From Ferrovibrio xuzhouensis (GTDB taxonomy: Bacteria > Pseudomonadota > Alphaproteobacteria > Ferrovibrionales > Ferrovibrionaceae): a stretch of 64,000 nt of DNA. A program made the translations under genes and the position numbers. The stretch's first letter is position 1. Every line of letters starts with the position of its first letter. Of the stretch, positions 49,501-60,157 are shown one piece after another. The DNA is taken from contig NZ_JBHRYJ010000001.1 of assembly GCF_042648965.1 (NCBI RefSeq), positions 1,612,001 to 1,676,000 on the forward strand. The letters run 5' to 3'. The notes beneath the pieces were generated by a model. That model made no database searches, was not told the DNA's origin, and saw only the letters and a list, made by a program, of their open reading frames with translations.

Positions 49501-50009
49501 AGTGGCTCTGCTCCCGGCACAGCTTTGGCCAGCATCAGCCAGAAGACAAGCAGCAGGCCGATGAAAGCCGGCCAGCCGAGCAGGAACCAGCGCCGGATAT
49601 AAGTGTAGTAAAGCGGCGGCAGGGCCGTACCATCGCGCAGCGCCGCCGTCGCCATGTCGCGGATGCGCAGCTGCAGCCAGACCACCGGCGCCCAGCACAG
49701 GAAGGCCAGGCCGTAGATCGCATAGGTCAGCAGCAGCCAGTCCTCATGCGGGTCCCAGCCGCCCAGCCGGATCAGCAGGGCCCCGCTCAGCGGCTGCACG
49801 ATGCCGGCGGTGGCCGTGAAAATCCAGTCGGCGCGCACCACCAGCCGGCTGACCCCGGCGATGGTGGCGACATCGCCGCCCAGATGCGCCGCCCACAGGA
49901 AGAAGGCAATGCCGATGCCGGTGCCGAACAGCACCGTGGCGCTCAGCACATGCAGCCATTGCACCACGAGATACAGGTCCGTCATCGCCGCGCTCTCATC
50001 GGTCGTCAT
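49497..50009 (-). CDS. DUF2269-family membrane protein
   Basis: About 170 residues with four membrane segments: YLVVQWLHVLSATVLFGTGIGIAFFLWAAHLGGD, IVQPLSGALLIRLGGW, LLLTYAIYGLAFLCWAPVVWLQLRIRDMA, and WFLLGWPAFIGLLLVFWLMLA. The order of motifs matches DUF2269. The second Met (49985) is an alternative start that would avoid the 14-bp overlap with the SDR gene. It is probably a partner of the DoxX-like half of the upstream protein. Confidence 0.8.
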   Translation of the reverse strand: MTTDESAAMTDLYLVVQWLHVLSATVLFGTGIGIAFFLWAAHLGGDVATIAGVSRLVVRADWIFTATAGIVQPLSGALLIRLGGWDPHEDWLLLTYAIYGLAFLCWAPVVWLQLRIRDMATAALRDGTALPPLYYTYIRRWFLLGWPAFIGLLLVFWLMLAKAVPGAEPL

Positions 50010-51303
50010 CCAGCGCCCAGTGAACGCAGACCAGTACCAGGATCGGCAGGTTCTTCAACAGCGGCCCGTAAGCCTCCAGCCACAGGCCCGGCTGCGCCGC
50101 CGTCAGCACCAGCGTATAGCCCAGCACCACGCCAAGCTGGGCCAGGGTCAGCCAGCCAATACCCGGCCGCCGGAGCAGCAGCCCGAGGCCGAGCGCAATA
50201 TCGAGGACCGAGAAGCCGGCCGCCAGCGGCAGCGCCAGCGACGCCGGCAGGCCGAGCCCGGCCAGCACCGGCCCCGTTAGCACCGTCAGGGCCGCCGCCG
50301 TCGATTGCGGCAGCAGGCCGACGAGGCCCGAGGCGAGCCACAGCAGCGCCAGCACGAAACGCACCGCCGGCCGCAGCCAGTAAAGCCGGGCCTGCCAGCG
50401 GTCCTGCACATGGGACGGCTGCCGCGCCAGCGCCTGCGCCATCGTCTGCGGCACCCAGCCGATGGCGCGGGCAAAGCCTGCGGCATCGCCGGTGTTGCCA
50501 TGCCGCATCTGGCGTAGCGCGTTGCTGCTGACCGGGCCGCGGCCAAACACATCGCCCAGCCTTGCCAGCAGGGCGACCAGTGGCAGCGGCACGGCCACGA
50601 TCAGTCGCGGCGGCGGCAGGTCGAGCCAGTCGCGCAGCCGCAGCAGGATGGTGCGTAAGCACAGCACCTCCGGCCCGGCCGGCTCCAGGGTTACCTGCCG
50701 CAGACGATGGTCGGCCAGCAGGTCGCCGACGCAGCGGGCCAGATCGTCGGCATGGATCGGCTGGAACGCCGCATCGCCCGCCCCCGGCAGCAGCAGGATG
50801 CCCGGCAGGCCGGCGAGGCCGCGCAGCAGCGATGTGCCGCCATAGCTGCCGGCATGCCAGACCAGCGAGGGGCGCAGGATCACCCAGTCGAGCGATGTTT
50901 GCGCGCGCAGCGCCGCCTCGCCCCGCAGCTTGGTGGCGGCGTAATCGGTGCCGGCGGCATCGTCGGCACTGATCGCCGAGATATGGATCACGCGCGTCAC
51001 CCCGGCCGCCGCGCAGGCGGCAAACAGCGCCGCCGGGCCGGCGGCATGCACCGCGGCGATGTCCGGCCCGCGCAGCAGGCCGGCCGCATTGACCACCGCG
51101 TCGATGCCGGCGAGCCGCGGCACCCAGACCGCCGGGTCGGTGTCGCGGGCCAGATCGCAGGCCAGCGTCCCGATGGCGGGAAACCGCCGCCGCGCTTCTT
51201 CGGCCCGCCGGCCGCCGGCGACCACGTCATGGCCCGCCGCCAGCAGGGCGGCGGTGACATGCCGCCCGATGAACCCGGTGGCACCAAGCACGAGGACGCG
51301 CAT
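49996..51303 (-). CDS. NAD(P)-binding SDR fused to DoxX-like membrane domain
   Basis: 435 residues in two parts. Residues 1 to about 290 are an atypical short-chain dehydrogenase with GATGFIG (7-13), VNAAGLLRG, IHISAISADDAAGTDYAATKLRGE and LRPSLVWHAG. The C-terminal 130 residues hold four membrane helices resembling DoxX. The fusion tethers an NAD(P)H-binding epimerase-like domain to the membrane. It is the first gene of a three-gene operon with DUF2269 and GNAT genes. Substrate unknown. Confidence 0.82.
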   Translation of the reverse strand: MRVLVLGATGFIGRHVTAALLAAGHDVVAGGRRAEEARRRFPAIGTLACDLARDTDPAVWVPRLAGIDAVVNAAGLLRGPDIAAVHAAGPAALFAACAAAGVTRVIHISAISADDAAGTDYAATKLRGEAALRAQTSLDWVILRPSLVWHAGSYGGTSLLRGLAGLPGILLLPGAGDAAFQPIHADDLARCVGDLLADHRLRQVTLEPAGPEVLCLRTILLRLRDWLDLPPPRLIVAVPLPLVALLARLGDVFGRGPVSSNALRQMRHGNTGDAAGFARAIGWVPQTMAQALARQPSHVQDRWQARLYWLRPAVRFVLALLWLASGLVGLLPQSTAAALTVLTGPVLAGLGLPASLALPLAAGFSVLDIALGLGLLLRRPGIGWLTLAQLGVVLGYTLVLTAAQPGLWLEAYGPLLKNLPILVLVCVHWALDDDR

Positions 51304-51483
51304 GCGGGCTCAGCCCAGGCTGCGGACGGAAAGAACGGGCGGGAGCATGGCGAGGGGCATGAACGGGTCCGGCATAAGATCGCAGGCCCGAGCCTGCCAG
51401 CCGGACCTTACCGCACCGTAAATCCTGGAGACAGCGCCAAACGGTGCCCATAGGATTGGTGCAGGGGGAATCAAAGAGCGCGG

Positions 51484-52443
51484 ATGGGGAAAATGCTCAA
51501 AGGCAATTGGCTGCGCCATGTCGTGATCGGGGGTATAGCCGCCCTTCTCGTTGTTGTTGGCCTGTCGATATATCAGGCCCCGCGCTGCTTCCCTTGGAGC
51601 GATCATCTTTTCCCAAAGATTGGAAGCGCAGATAAAGAGTATGACGCCGCCGCCAAAGAGGCAGCCGCATGGGCAACGGCCATTCAAAATGATGGCATGC
51701 CTCAGATACCCTGCCCGGATAATGCCAAAGATTGCGGCCAGCCTTATCACGACGCACTCGATTTGAAGGCCCAGTGGGCAGCGGCCAAAGCTGCGCTCGA
51801 TATGGCCTGTTTAAATATCTACCAGTTCATAATCGGGTTAGCCGGCTTGATGGCACTTCTCTATAGTCTGGAGCTGACCAGAGAAGGCGCTAATGCAGCG
51901 CTTGTTGCTGCGGAAGCCGCTAAAACAGCCAACGAAATTAGCCGTAAAGCGTTTGTCGCCGGTAACCGTGCATGGTTGAAGATCGAAGACGTTAATCTCA
52001 TTCACCCAATGGAAGTTGGGCCAAATAACATCGCCTTCTCGGTGAGGGCTACTGTTAAGAATATTGGCAAAACGCCAGCGACCAGCGCTGAAGTCCATTT
52101 CAAAAGCCTTGTCCTTCATAAAGAAGGCATGCCGTTTCCAGCCCTCAAAAAGGAGTTTCTGGAGGAGCTGAAGAATAATACCCCCAAACTCGGCTATATC
52201 CTGTTTCCGGAAGATAGGATGATGGAGGTCCTTCATTGGAATGACCGCGCATTTCCACCCGGCCAGACGAGCGTCAACTTCATATTATTAGTTGGTGTCA
52301 CCTATAGGGTGGAGGGCGATCCTATAGCCCACGTCACTTATCATTCCTATTCCAAGCTGAACGTGCCAGTTCCGTATAAAGTGCACGAGGGTAATGAGAT
52401 CAGCCTTTCGCGGATGGCCTTCACTGACGGAGAGGTTGACTGA
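51484..52443 (+). CDS. Unknown membrane protein, AT-richer (probably acquired)
   Basis: A 319-residue protein of no recognised family. Helix 1 is at about residues 11-30 and helix 2 at about 108-130 (NIYQFIIGLAGLMALLYSLELT). A short coiled segment (ALVAAEAAKTANEISRKAFVAG) precedes a beta-rich domain (AWLKIEDVNLIHPMEVGPNNIAFSVRATVKNIGKTPATSAEVHF). This layout recurs in proteins of genomic islands. Codon use with many AT-ending codons contrasts with its neighbours. The start choice (51484 or 51493) is uncertain. It is inserted between the SDR operon and mnmE. Confidence 0.65.
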   Translation: MGKMLKGNWLRHVVIGGIAALLVVVGLSIYQAPRCFPWSDHLFPKIGSADKEYDAAAKEAAAWATAIQNDGMPQIPCPDNAKDCGQPYHDALDLKAQWAAAKAALDMACLNIYQFIIGLAGLMALLYSLELTREGANAALVAAEAAKTANEISRKAFVAGNRAWLKIEDVNLIHPMEVGPNNIAFSVRATVKNIGKTPATSAEVHFKSLVLHKEGMPFPALKKEFLEELKNNTPKLGYILFPEDRMMEVLHWNDRAFPPGQTSVNFILLVGVTYRVEGDPIAHVTYHSYSKLNVPVPYKVHEGNEISLSRMAFTDGEVD

Positions 52444-52477
52444 CGCGGCTATCACCAGAAAACAAACCAGTCATTTC

Positions 52478-52497
52478 ACGCCCTGAGCACAGGGCGT
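52478..52497 (+). terminator. Hairpin after the acquired membrane-protein gene
   Basis: ACGCCCTG (52478-52485) pairs perfectly with CAGGGCGT (52490-52497) around AGCA, 35 bp past the stop. There is only a weak downstream T content. It is likely the transcript end between this gene and the convergent mnmE. Confidence 0.5.
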
Positions 52498-52548
52498 CTG
52501 GCTTGTGGATTCGGCCTTACCGCAGGTGCGGTTGCTACCTAATGCCGC

Positions 52549-53910
52549 TCACTTCCCGATACAGAAATCTCTGAAGATCACGTCGAGCAGGTCTTCCACG
52601 TCAACACGCCCGGTGATGCGGCCGAGCGCGCGGGCGGCGAGGCGGGCATCCTCGGCGGCGAGTTCGGCGGAGGGACCGGCGCCGCCGGCGAGGAAACGGT
52701 CGAGCGCGGCGACGCAGTCGGCCAAAGCCTCGCGGTGGCGCGCGCGGGTGATCGTCACTCCGGCGGTCAGGCCGATGCGGTCTTTCACCTCTGCCTCCAG
52801 CGCGGCGAGGAAGTCGGTCATGCCGGCGCCCGACTGCACCGAGATCGGCCAGACGGCGCGGCCCTGGACCGGCGTCGCCGCCATCGTGGCGATCTGCGAG
52901 GCGACGGCGATGTCGGCCTTGTTGGCCGCCACCACGGCGTCGGTGTCGATCAGGGCGAGCGTCTCGGGCGGGATGGCGCTGGCCGGCTCGGCGGCGTCGA
53001 TCACCACGATCTTGAGGTCGGCGGCCTCGGCGCGGGCCAGCGCGCGGCGCATGCCCTCGCTCTCGATTTTGTCCGCACTTTCTCGTAACCCTGCCGTATC
53101 GGCGAGGATCACCGGATAGCCGCCGAGATCGAGATGCACCTCGATCACGTCCCGCGTGGTGCCGGGACTCTCCGAGACGATGGCCGCCTCGCGCCGCGCC
53201 AGCGCGTTGAGCAGCGACGATTTGCCGACATTGGGCGCGCCGACGATCGCCACCATCAGGCCGTCGCGCAGGCGCTCGCCGCGCCGGCTGTCGGCCATAT
53301 GGGCGAGGATCTCCTCGCGCAGGCGGGCCAGCTGCGGCTTCACTTCCGCCGCCACGCCCTCGGGCAGGTCCTCATCCGAGAAATCGATATCGGCTTCGAG
53401 ATGCGCCAGCGCATGGACCAGCCGGTTGCGCCAGCCGTCGTAGAGCGCGCTTAAGGCCCCCTGCATCTGGCGCAGGGCCTGGCGCCGCTGCGCTTCGGTG
53501 TCGGCCGCGATCAGGTCGCCGATGCCCTCGGCGGCGGTCAGGTCGAAGCGGCCATGCTCGAAGGCGCGGCGGCTGAACTCGCCGGCTTCCGCCATGCGCA
53601 GGCCGGGCAGGCTGCCAAGCCGCGCGAACAGCGCCGCCAGCACGGCACGGCCGCCATGCAGGTGCAGTTCGGCGACATCCTCGCCGGTGAAGCTGTGCGG
53701 CTGCTCGAACCACAGCACCAGCGCCTCGTCGATCAGGGCGCCGGCTTCGTCCTTGAGCTGACGTAAAGAGGCAAGCCGCGGCTTCGGCACTTCGCGCCCG
53801 GTGAGCGCCAGCACTGCCTCGGCGGCATCGGGGCCGCTCAGCCGCACCACGGCGACACCGGCCGGGCCCGGCGCGGAGGACAGCGCGTAGATGGTGCCGG
53901 CCGCGCTCAT
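52549..53910 (-). CDS. mnmE: tRNA modification GTPase MnmE
   Basis: A 453-residue dimerising GTPase (TrmE) working with MnmG on tRNA wobble uridine. The N-terminal formyl-THF-binding domain opens TIYALSSAPGPAGVAVVRLSGPDA. The inserted G domain has G1 GAPNVGKSS, G3 DTAGLR and G4 NKAD. The C-terminus ends with the essential cysteine in FCIGK (C450). It is separated from mnmG by about 6 kb of unrelated genes, a departure from the usual contiguous gid operon. Confidence 0.97.
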   Translation of the reverse strand: MSAAGTIYALSSAPGPAGVAVVRLSGPDAAEAVLALTGREVPKPRLASLRQLKDEAGALIDEALVLWFEQPHSFTGEDVAELHLHGGRAVLAALFARLGSLPGLRMAEAGEFSRRAFEHGRFDLTAAEGIGDLIAADTEAQRRQALRQMQGALSALYDGWRNRLVHALAHLEADIDFSDEDLPEGVAAEVKPQLARLREEILAHMADSRRGERLRDGLMVAIVGAPNVGKSSLLNALARREAAIVSESPGTTRDVIEVHLDLGGYPVILADTAGLRESADKIESEGMRRALARAEAADLKIVVIDAAEPASAIPPETLALIDTDAVVAANKADIAVASQIATMAATPVQGRAVWPISVQSGAGMTDFLAALEAEVKDRIGLTAGVTITRARHREALADCVAALDRFLAGGAGPSAELAAEDARLAARALGRITGRVDVEDLLDVIFRDFCIGK

Positions 53911-53928
53911 TGCCCCATCACCCTCCGG

Positions 53929-54291
53929 TCAAGCCTTGGCTGGCGGCGGCCCGTCCTCGGGCTGCAGCATCAGGCGGGCGACGCGGCCGCCGCCCTTCAC
54001 ATGGGTTTCCAGGATCTCGTCGATATCGGCGAAGGTCTCGGCGCGGTACCAGATGCCTTCGGGATAGATCACCATGGTCGGCCCGAGTTCGCAGCGGTCG
54101 AGGCAGCCGGCAGTGTTGATGCGCACGCCGCCGAGCCCGAGTTCCTTGGCGCGCACCTTCATGTAGTTGCGCAGCTTCTCGGCGTCCTTGTCCTTGCAGC
54201 AGCCGCGCGGATGGCCCGGCGGCCGCTCGTTGGTGCAGACGAAGACATGGGCGGCATAGAACGGGGCGGGATCGGCGGGCAAACTCGTCAT
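53929..54291 (-). CDS. Thioredoxin-like 2Fe-2S ferredoxin
   Basis: A 120-residue protein with cysteines in VFVCTNERPPGHPRGCC and TAGCLDRCELGPTMVIYPEGIWY, the pattern of thioredoxin-fold 2Fe-2S ferredoxins. It is probably a cytoplasmic electron carrier. It lies 18 bp before mnmE and 15 bp after the DUF6489 gene on the same strand, suggesting co-transcription. Confidence 0.85.
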   Translation of the reverse strand: MTSLPADPAPFYAAHVFVCTNERPPGHPRGCCKDKDAEKLRNYMKVRAKELGLGGVRINTAGCLDRCELGPTMVIYPEGIWYRAETFADIDEILETHVKGGGRVARLMLQPEDGPPPAKA

Positions 54292-54306
54292 CTGTCTGGA
54301 TTTCTT

Positions 54307-54567
54307 CTACTTTTTCTTGTCGCCGTTGCCATTGCCGCCGCCGCCGGGAAACTGGCTGAAGAAGAATTTCTGGATCTGCTCGAAATTCTGCAGCCCCATG
54401 GGCGCCCAGGTCTTCAGCAGGGTTTCCGGGTCCATGGCATGCATGGACGACATGACGCGGTCCTGCATCTGCTGCATGACGGCATCCTGCAACGGCTGCA
54501 CGTCCGGCAGGCCGAGGAAACGGCGCGCTTCCTCTGGCGTGCACTCGACATTGACTGTTATCTTCAT
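54307..54567 (-). CDS. DUF6489-family protein
   Basis: An 86-residue protein starting MKITVNVECTPEEARRFLGLPDVQPLQDAVMQQMQDRVMSSM, a conserved opening in alphaproteobacterial DUF6489 proteins. It ends with a glycine-rich stretch and a lysine tail (GGGGNGNGDKKK). No transmembrane segment is visible. It diverges from the YyaL gene. Function unknown. Confidence 0.8.
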   Translation of the reverse strand: MKITVNVECTPEEARRFLGLPDVQPLQDAVMQQMQDRVMSSMHAMDPETLLKTWAPMGLQNFEQIQKFFFSQFPGGGGNGNGDKKK

Positions 54568-54627
54568 ATCCGTGCGCTCCGGAATGGGGGCGTCAGCCCG
54601 AGAAGCAAGCAGGGACAAATACCTAGC

Positions 54628-56733
<2,106 letters not shown>

Positions 56734-56745
<12 letters not shown>

Positions 56746-56762
56746 ACACCGCCCGCGCTTTT
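56734..56762. terminator. Terminator overlapping the YyaL stop codon
   Basis: CGGGCGGTG (56734-56742) pairs perfectly with CACCGCCCG (56747-56755). The TAA stop (56743-56745) lies in the 4-nt loop, and CGCTTTT follows. It separates this gene from the convergent MFS gene ending at 56785. Confidence 0.8.
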
Positions 56763-56784
56763 CACTCCTGATATCGTTCGGTCG

Positions 56785-58059
56785 TTACGCCGCCACAAAC
56801 GCCGTGCTGCCCTTCTTGCCGCGGATCAGCAGGGCGAGCACCGCGGCCACCACGCCGGTGATGCCGGCGATGATGAAGGCGTCGAAATAGCTGCCCTGCT
56901 CGGTCCGCACATAGCCGGCGAAATAGGCCGCCGAGGCGGCGCCGAGCTGGTGGCCTGCCGCGATCCAGCCGAACACGATCGGCCCGTCGCGGTCGCCGAA
57001 AGCCTCGACCGCCAGCTTGACGGTCGGCGGCACCGTGGCGATCCAGTCGAGCCCGTAGAAGACCGCGAAGATCGACAGCGAATACAGCGAGAAATCGGTA
57101 TAGGGCAGATAGATCAGCGAAATGCCACGCAGGCCGTAATACATGAACAGCAGCTTGCGTGGATCGTAGCGGTCGGTCAGCCAGCCCGAGCCTGTCGTGC
57201 CGATCAGGTCGAAAATGCCCATCAGCGCCAGCAGGCCGGCGGCCTTGACCTCGACGATGCCCATGTCGCCGCAGAACGAGATCAGATGGGTGCCGATCAG
57301 GCCGTTGGTGGTGAAACCGCAGATCCAGAAGGTGGCGAACAGCAGCCAGAAATCGGTCTTGCGCGAGGCGCGGCTGAGTGCCCCGAAGGCCAGCACCAGC
57401 GGATTGACCGCGGCGGCCTGCACCGGCGGCGCATTCGGGTCGGCACCATAGGGGATCATGTCCATGTCGGCCGGCCGCTCGGGCAGCAGCCACCAGACCA
57501 GGGGGATCAGCGCCGCGGCGCAGGCCGAGACGGTCCACACCACCGGCTGCCAGCCGTAGCCCTCCGCGATGGCGGCAAGGCCGGGCAGGAACACCAGCGT
57601 GCCGGTGGCGGTGCTGGCGGTGAGAATGCCCATGATCAGGCCGCGGTGGCTGACGAACCAGCGATTGACGACCGTCGCCCCCATCACCAGCGCGACGCAG
57701 CCGGACGCCACGCCCGACATCACGCCCCAGGTCGCCATCAGGTGCCAGGATTCGGTCATGAAGCCGCTCAGCCAGGTCGAGAACGACATCAGCACCAGGG
57801 CGCAGAGCAGGGTCCGCTTGATGCCGAAGCTCTGCATCAGGGCCGCGGCAAACGGCCCCATCAGGCCGTAGAGGAAGATGCCGATGGCAGCCGCCAGCGA
57901 AATGGTGTCGCGCTCCCAGCCAAACGCCTTCTCCAGCGGCAGGATCAGCACGCCGGGCGTGGCGCGCAGGCCGGCGGCGGCCAGCAGCGAGAGGAAGATC
58001 ACGCCGACCACGACGAACGCGTAGGACTGGCCGGGGAAAAACCTGCGTGCTATGTTCAT
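56785..58059 (-). CDS. MFS transporter, OFA-type
   Basis: A 424-residue, 12-helix major facilitator. ALLQ- and FGIK-type blocks (MQSFGIKRTLLCALVLMSFSTWLSGFMTES, MGATVVNRWFVSHRGLIMGILTASTATGTLVFLPGLAAIAEGYGWQPVVW) and the motif A repeat LIGTTGSGWLTDRYDPRKLLF resemble the oxalate/formate and monocarboxylate group. It diverges from a TetR gene, with operator-like repeats between. The substrate is probably a small organic acid, by family only. Confidence 0.85.
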   Translation of the reverse strand: MNIARRFFPGQSYAFVVVGVIFLSLLAAAGLRATPGVLILPLEKAFGWERDTISLAAAIGIFLYGLMGPFAAALMQSFGIKRTLLCALVLMSFSTWLSGFMTESWHLMATWGVMSGVASGCVALVMGATVVNRWFVSHRGLIMGILTASTATGTLVFLPGLAAIAEGYGWQPVVWTVSACAAALIPLVWWLLPERPADMDMIPYGADPNAPPVQAAAVNPLVLAFGALSRASRKTDFWLLFATFWICGFTTNGLIGTHLISFCGDMGIVEVKAAGLLALMGIFDLIGTTGSGWLTDRYDPRKLLFMYYGLRGISLIYLPYTDFSLYSLSIFAVFYGLDWIATVPPTVKLAVEAFGDRDGPIVFGWIAAGHQLGAASAAYFAGYVRTEQGSYFDAFIIAGITGVVAAVLALLIRGKKGSTAFVAA

Positions 58060-58065
58060 GTGACT

Positions 58066-58109
58066 GACCGGTACGTGTTATGGGCTGCCCCATATAGGTA
58101 CCGATCGGT
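58066..58109. promoter_or_regulatory. Probable TetR operator between the MFS and TetR genes
   Basis: GACCGGTAC (58066-58074) and the perfect 10-bp palindrome ACCGATCGGT (58100-58109) share the ACCG/CGGT half-site. They lie in the 92-bp divergent gap. The spacing suits two dimers repressing both genes. Confidence 0.55.
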
Positions 58110-58151
58110 TACATGGTCAAGTCCCAAAATTGCACTGGTGCATTCAGACCA

Positions 58152-58829
58152 ATGGCACGCAAACTCCAGACAGGTCGGCCGCAGACCGACCAGCACACCG
58201 CCCGGCCGCCCGCCAGCGCACAGCCGGGGAGCGCGCCGCCGCGCGCCGCCGACCGCATCCGCCAGAGCGCCCGCGACCTGTTCTACCGCGAGGGCATCCG
58301 CGCCGTCGGCGTCGACGAGATCGTCACCCGCGCCGGCGTCACCAAGCCGAGCCTGTACCGCAGCTTCCCGTCCAAGGACGAACTCGCCGCCGCCTACCTG
58401 CGCGACTACGAGCAGGAATTCTGGCAGCACTTCTACGCCGCCATGGACAAGGCAGCCGGCGCCGATCCGCGCAGCCGCCTGCTGGCCTATTTCGAGCGGC
58501 TGTCGAAACGCGCCGCCATGGGGGGCCATTACCGCGGCTGCGGGCTGAGCAATGCCACGGTGGAATATCCCCATGCCGGCCATCCGGCCCGCGAGGTGGC
58601 CGAGGCGCACAAGCGCGACCTGCGCCAGCGCCTCGCCGCCATGGCCGCCGAGATGGGCGCGCGCGATCCGGCCGCACTCGGCGATGCCCTGCTGCTGCTG
58701 ATGGAAGGCTGTTTCATCACCGGCCAGCAGTTCGGCAAGGGCGGCCCGGCGCGGGTGGCGGCGCAGACCGCCGCGGCGCTGATCGATGCGGCGACCGCCG
58801 CGAAAGCGAAAAAGAAGAAAAAGGCCTGA
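58152..58829 (+). CDS. TetR-family regulator
   Basis: A 225-residue repressor. The N-terminal leader (RPPASAQPGSAPP) is disordered. The helix-turn-helix DRIRQSARDLFYREGIRAVGVDEIVTRAGVTKPSLYRSFPSKDELAAAYL follows, then a ligand domain (GHYRGCGLSNATVEYPHAGHPAREVAEAHKRDL), and a lysine-rich tail AKAKKKKKA. A Met at 58113 is an alternative start. It is divergent from the OFA-type MFS gene, its likely target. Confidence 0.88.
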   Translation: MARKLQTGRPQTDQHTARPPASAQPGSAPPRAADRIRQSARDLFYREGIRAVGVDEIVTRAGVTKPSLYRSFPSKDELAAAYLRDYEQEFWQHFYAAMDKAAGADPRSRLLAYFERLSKRAAMGGHYRGCGLSNATVEYPHAGHPAREVAEAHKRDLRQRLAAMAAEMGARDPAALGDALLLLMEGCFITGQQFGKGGPARVAAQTAAALIDAATAAKAKKKKKA

Positions 58830-58833
58830 GGCG

Positions 58834-60009
58834 TTACTCGGCCGGCACTGCCGCCAGCCTGCGGCGGCGCACCTGGTGCTCAAGGCCGAGCGCCAGCAAA
58901 GCCAGCAGCTCGATGCCGGCGCCGGCCCAGCCGAGCAGCTGCGGCCCCGGCCCGGCCATCACCAGGCCGCCGACCGCCGCGCCCAGTGCGCAGCCGGCAT
59001 AGAGCGCCGAGGCATTCAGTGCCAGCACCACCGGTGCGCTCTGCGGCGCCAGGTCGATCAGCAGGGCCTGGCGCGCCGGCGCCGCCGAAAAGCCGGCCAG
59101 CGGCCACAGTCCGACCAGCGCCACGGCGAGCCATACCGCCGCACCCGGGATGGCCGGCAGCAGGCTGAACACCACGAAGATCGGCAGCAGCAACAGCACG
59201 GCATTGCGGGTGGTGGCGCGGCCGCCGATGCGGTCGGTGCTCCAGCCGCCGAACAGGTTGCCGGCGAAGGCGCAGCAGCCGAACAGCATCAGGACGGCGG
59301 CGAAGCCGAGGCCGGTGATGCCGCGCGGCATGAAATAAGCGGCGAGAAACGTGTAGAGCACATAGGCGCCGCCGACCCACAGTACGGTGACCAGCAGCGA
59401 ATAGCGCACCGCCGGCATGCCGAGCGGCGCCAGCCGCTGGCGCAGCGACAGCACCATCGGCGGCATCATGCGCGGCAGGCCGACGGCGATGCCGAGGAAG
59501 GCCAGCCCGCCGAGCGCCGCCACCGCGACAAAGCTCATGCGCCAGCCGAACAGGTCGCCGATGGCGGTACCGAACGGCACGCCCACCGCGGTCGCCACGG
59601 TCAGGCCGGCGACCACGATGCTGAGCGCGCGGCCGCGCTGTTCCGGTGGCACCATGGCGCCGGCCAGCGCACCGGCGGCCGGCGTGTAGAGGCAGGCGAA
59701 GACCGCCATGCTGATGCGCAGGATCAGCAGGGTATGGAAGTCCGGCGCGAAGGCGGCGGCAAGGTTGGCGGCGGTGAAGACCGCCAGGCTGAGCAGCAGC
59801 ACGCCGCGGCGCTCGAAGCGGCCGGTCAGCGCCGCCATGATCGGCGCCGCCACGGCGTAGGTCGCGGCGAACCAACCGATCAGGTGGCCGGCGGAATCGA
59901 GACTGACGCCGACATCGGTGGCGATTTCCGGCAGCAGGCCGGCGACCAGGAAGGATTCGGTCCCGATGGCGAAGGTGCCGAGGGCAAGCCAGACCAGGGC
60001 GAAGGACAT
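58834..60009 (-). CDS. MFS efflux transporter, DHA1 (AraJ-like)
   Basis: A 391-residue, 12-helix transporter. ALGTFAIGTESFLVAGLLPEIATDVGVSLDSAGHLIGWFAATYAVAAPIMAALTGRFERRGVLL is the standard opening of arabinose-efflux/AraJ-type DHA1 proteins, followed by GWRMSFVAVAALGGLAF and LFGWSTDRIGGRATTR-type motif A. It converges with the TetR gene and diverges from the ArsR regulator, whose operator-like repeat lies in the gap. Confidence 0.87.
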   Translation of the reverse strand: MSFALVWLALGTFAIGTESFLVAGLLPEIATDVGVSLDSAGHLIGWFAATYAVAAPIMAALTGRFERRGVLLLSLAVFTAANLAAAFAPDFHTLLILRISMAVFACLYTPAAGALAGAMVPPEQRGRALSIVVAGLTVATAVGVPFGTAIGDLFGWRMSFVAVAALGGLAFLGIAVGLPRMMPPMVLSLRQRLAPLGMPAVRYSLLVTVLWVGGAYVLYTFLAAYFMPRGITGLGFAAVLMLFGCCAFAGNLFGGWSTDRIGGRATTRNAVLLLLPIFVVFSLLPAIPGAAVWLAVALVGLWPLAGFSAAPARQALLIDLAPQSAPVVLALNASALYAGCALGAAVGGLVMAGPGPQLLGWAGAGIELLALLALGLEHQVRRRRLAAVPAE

Positions 60010-60044
60010 GAAGGCTCCGGGCGGTTATGGTGTCTGGGGCGGGG

Positions 60045-60121
60045 TTAGTTCAAGGTTTTTTGAACTAATGGTGCGCCGCGGCCGCCGGGTCAAGGCGACA
60101 GGTACAATATTTATTGAACTA
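60045..60121. promoter_or_regulatory. ArsR-type operator repeats
   Basis: TTAGTTCAA (60045-60053) and TTGAACTAA (60060-60068) are perfect inverted 9-bp arms 6 bp apart. A third half-site TTGAACTA occurs at 60114-60121, close to the ArsR start. The arrangement suggests repression of both divergent genes. Confidence 0.65.
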
Positions 60122-60157
60122 TTGGATCAGGCCGGGATCTGACCTAGATTTGTCATC

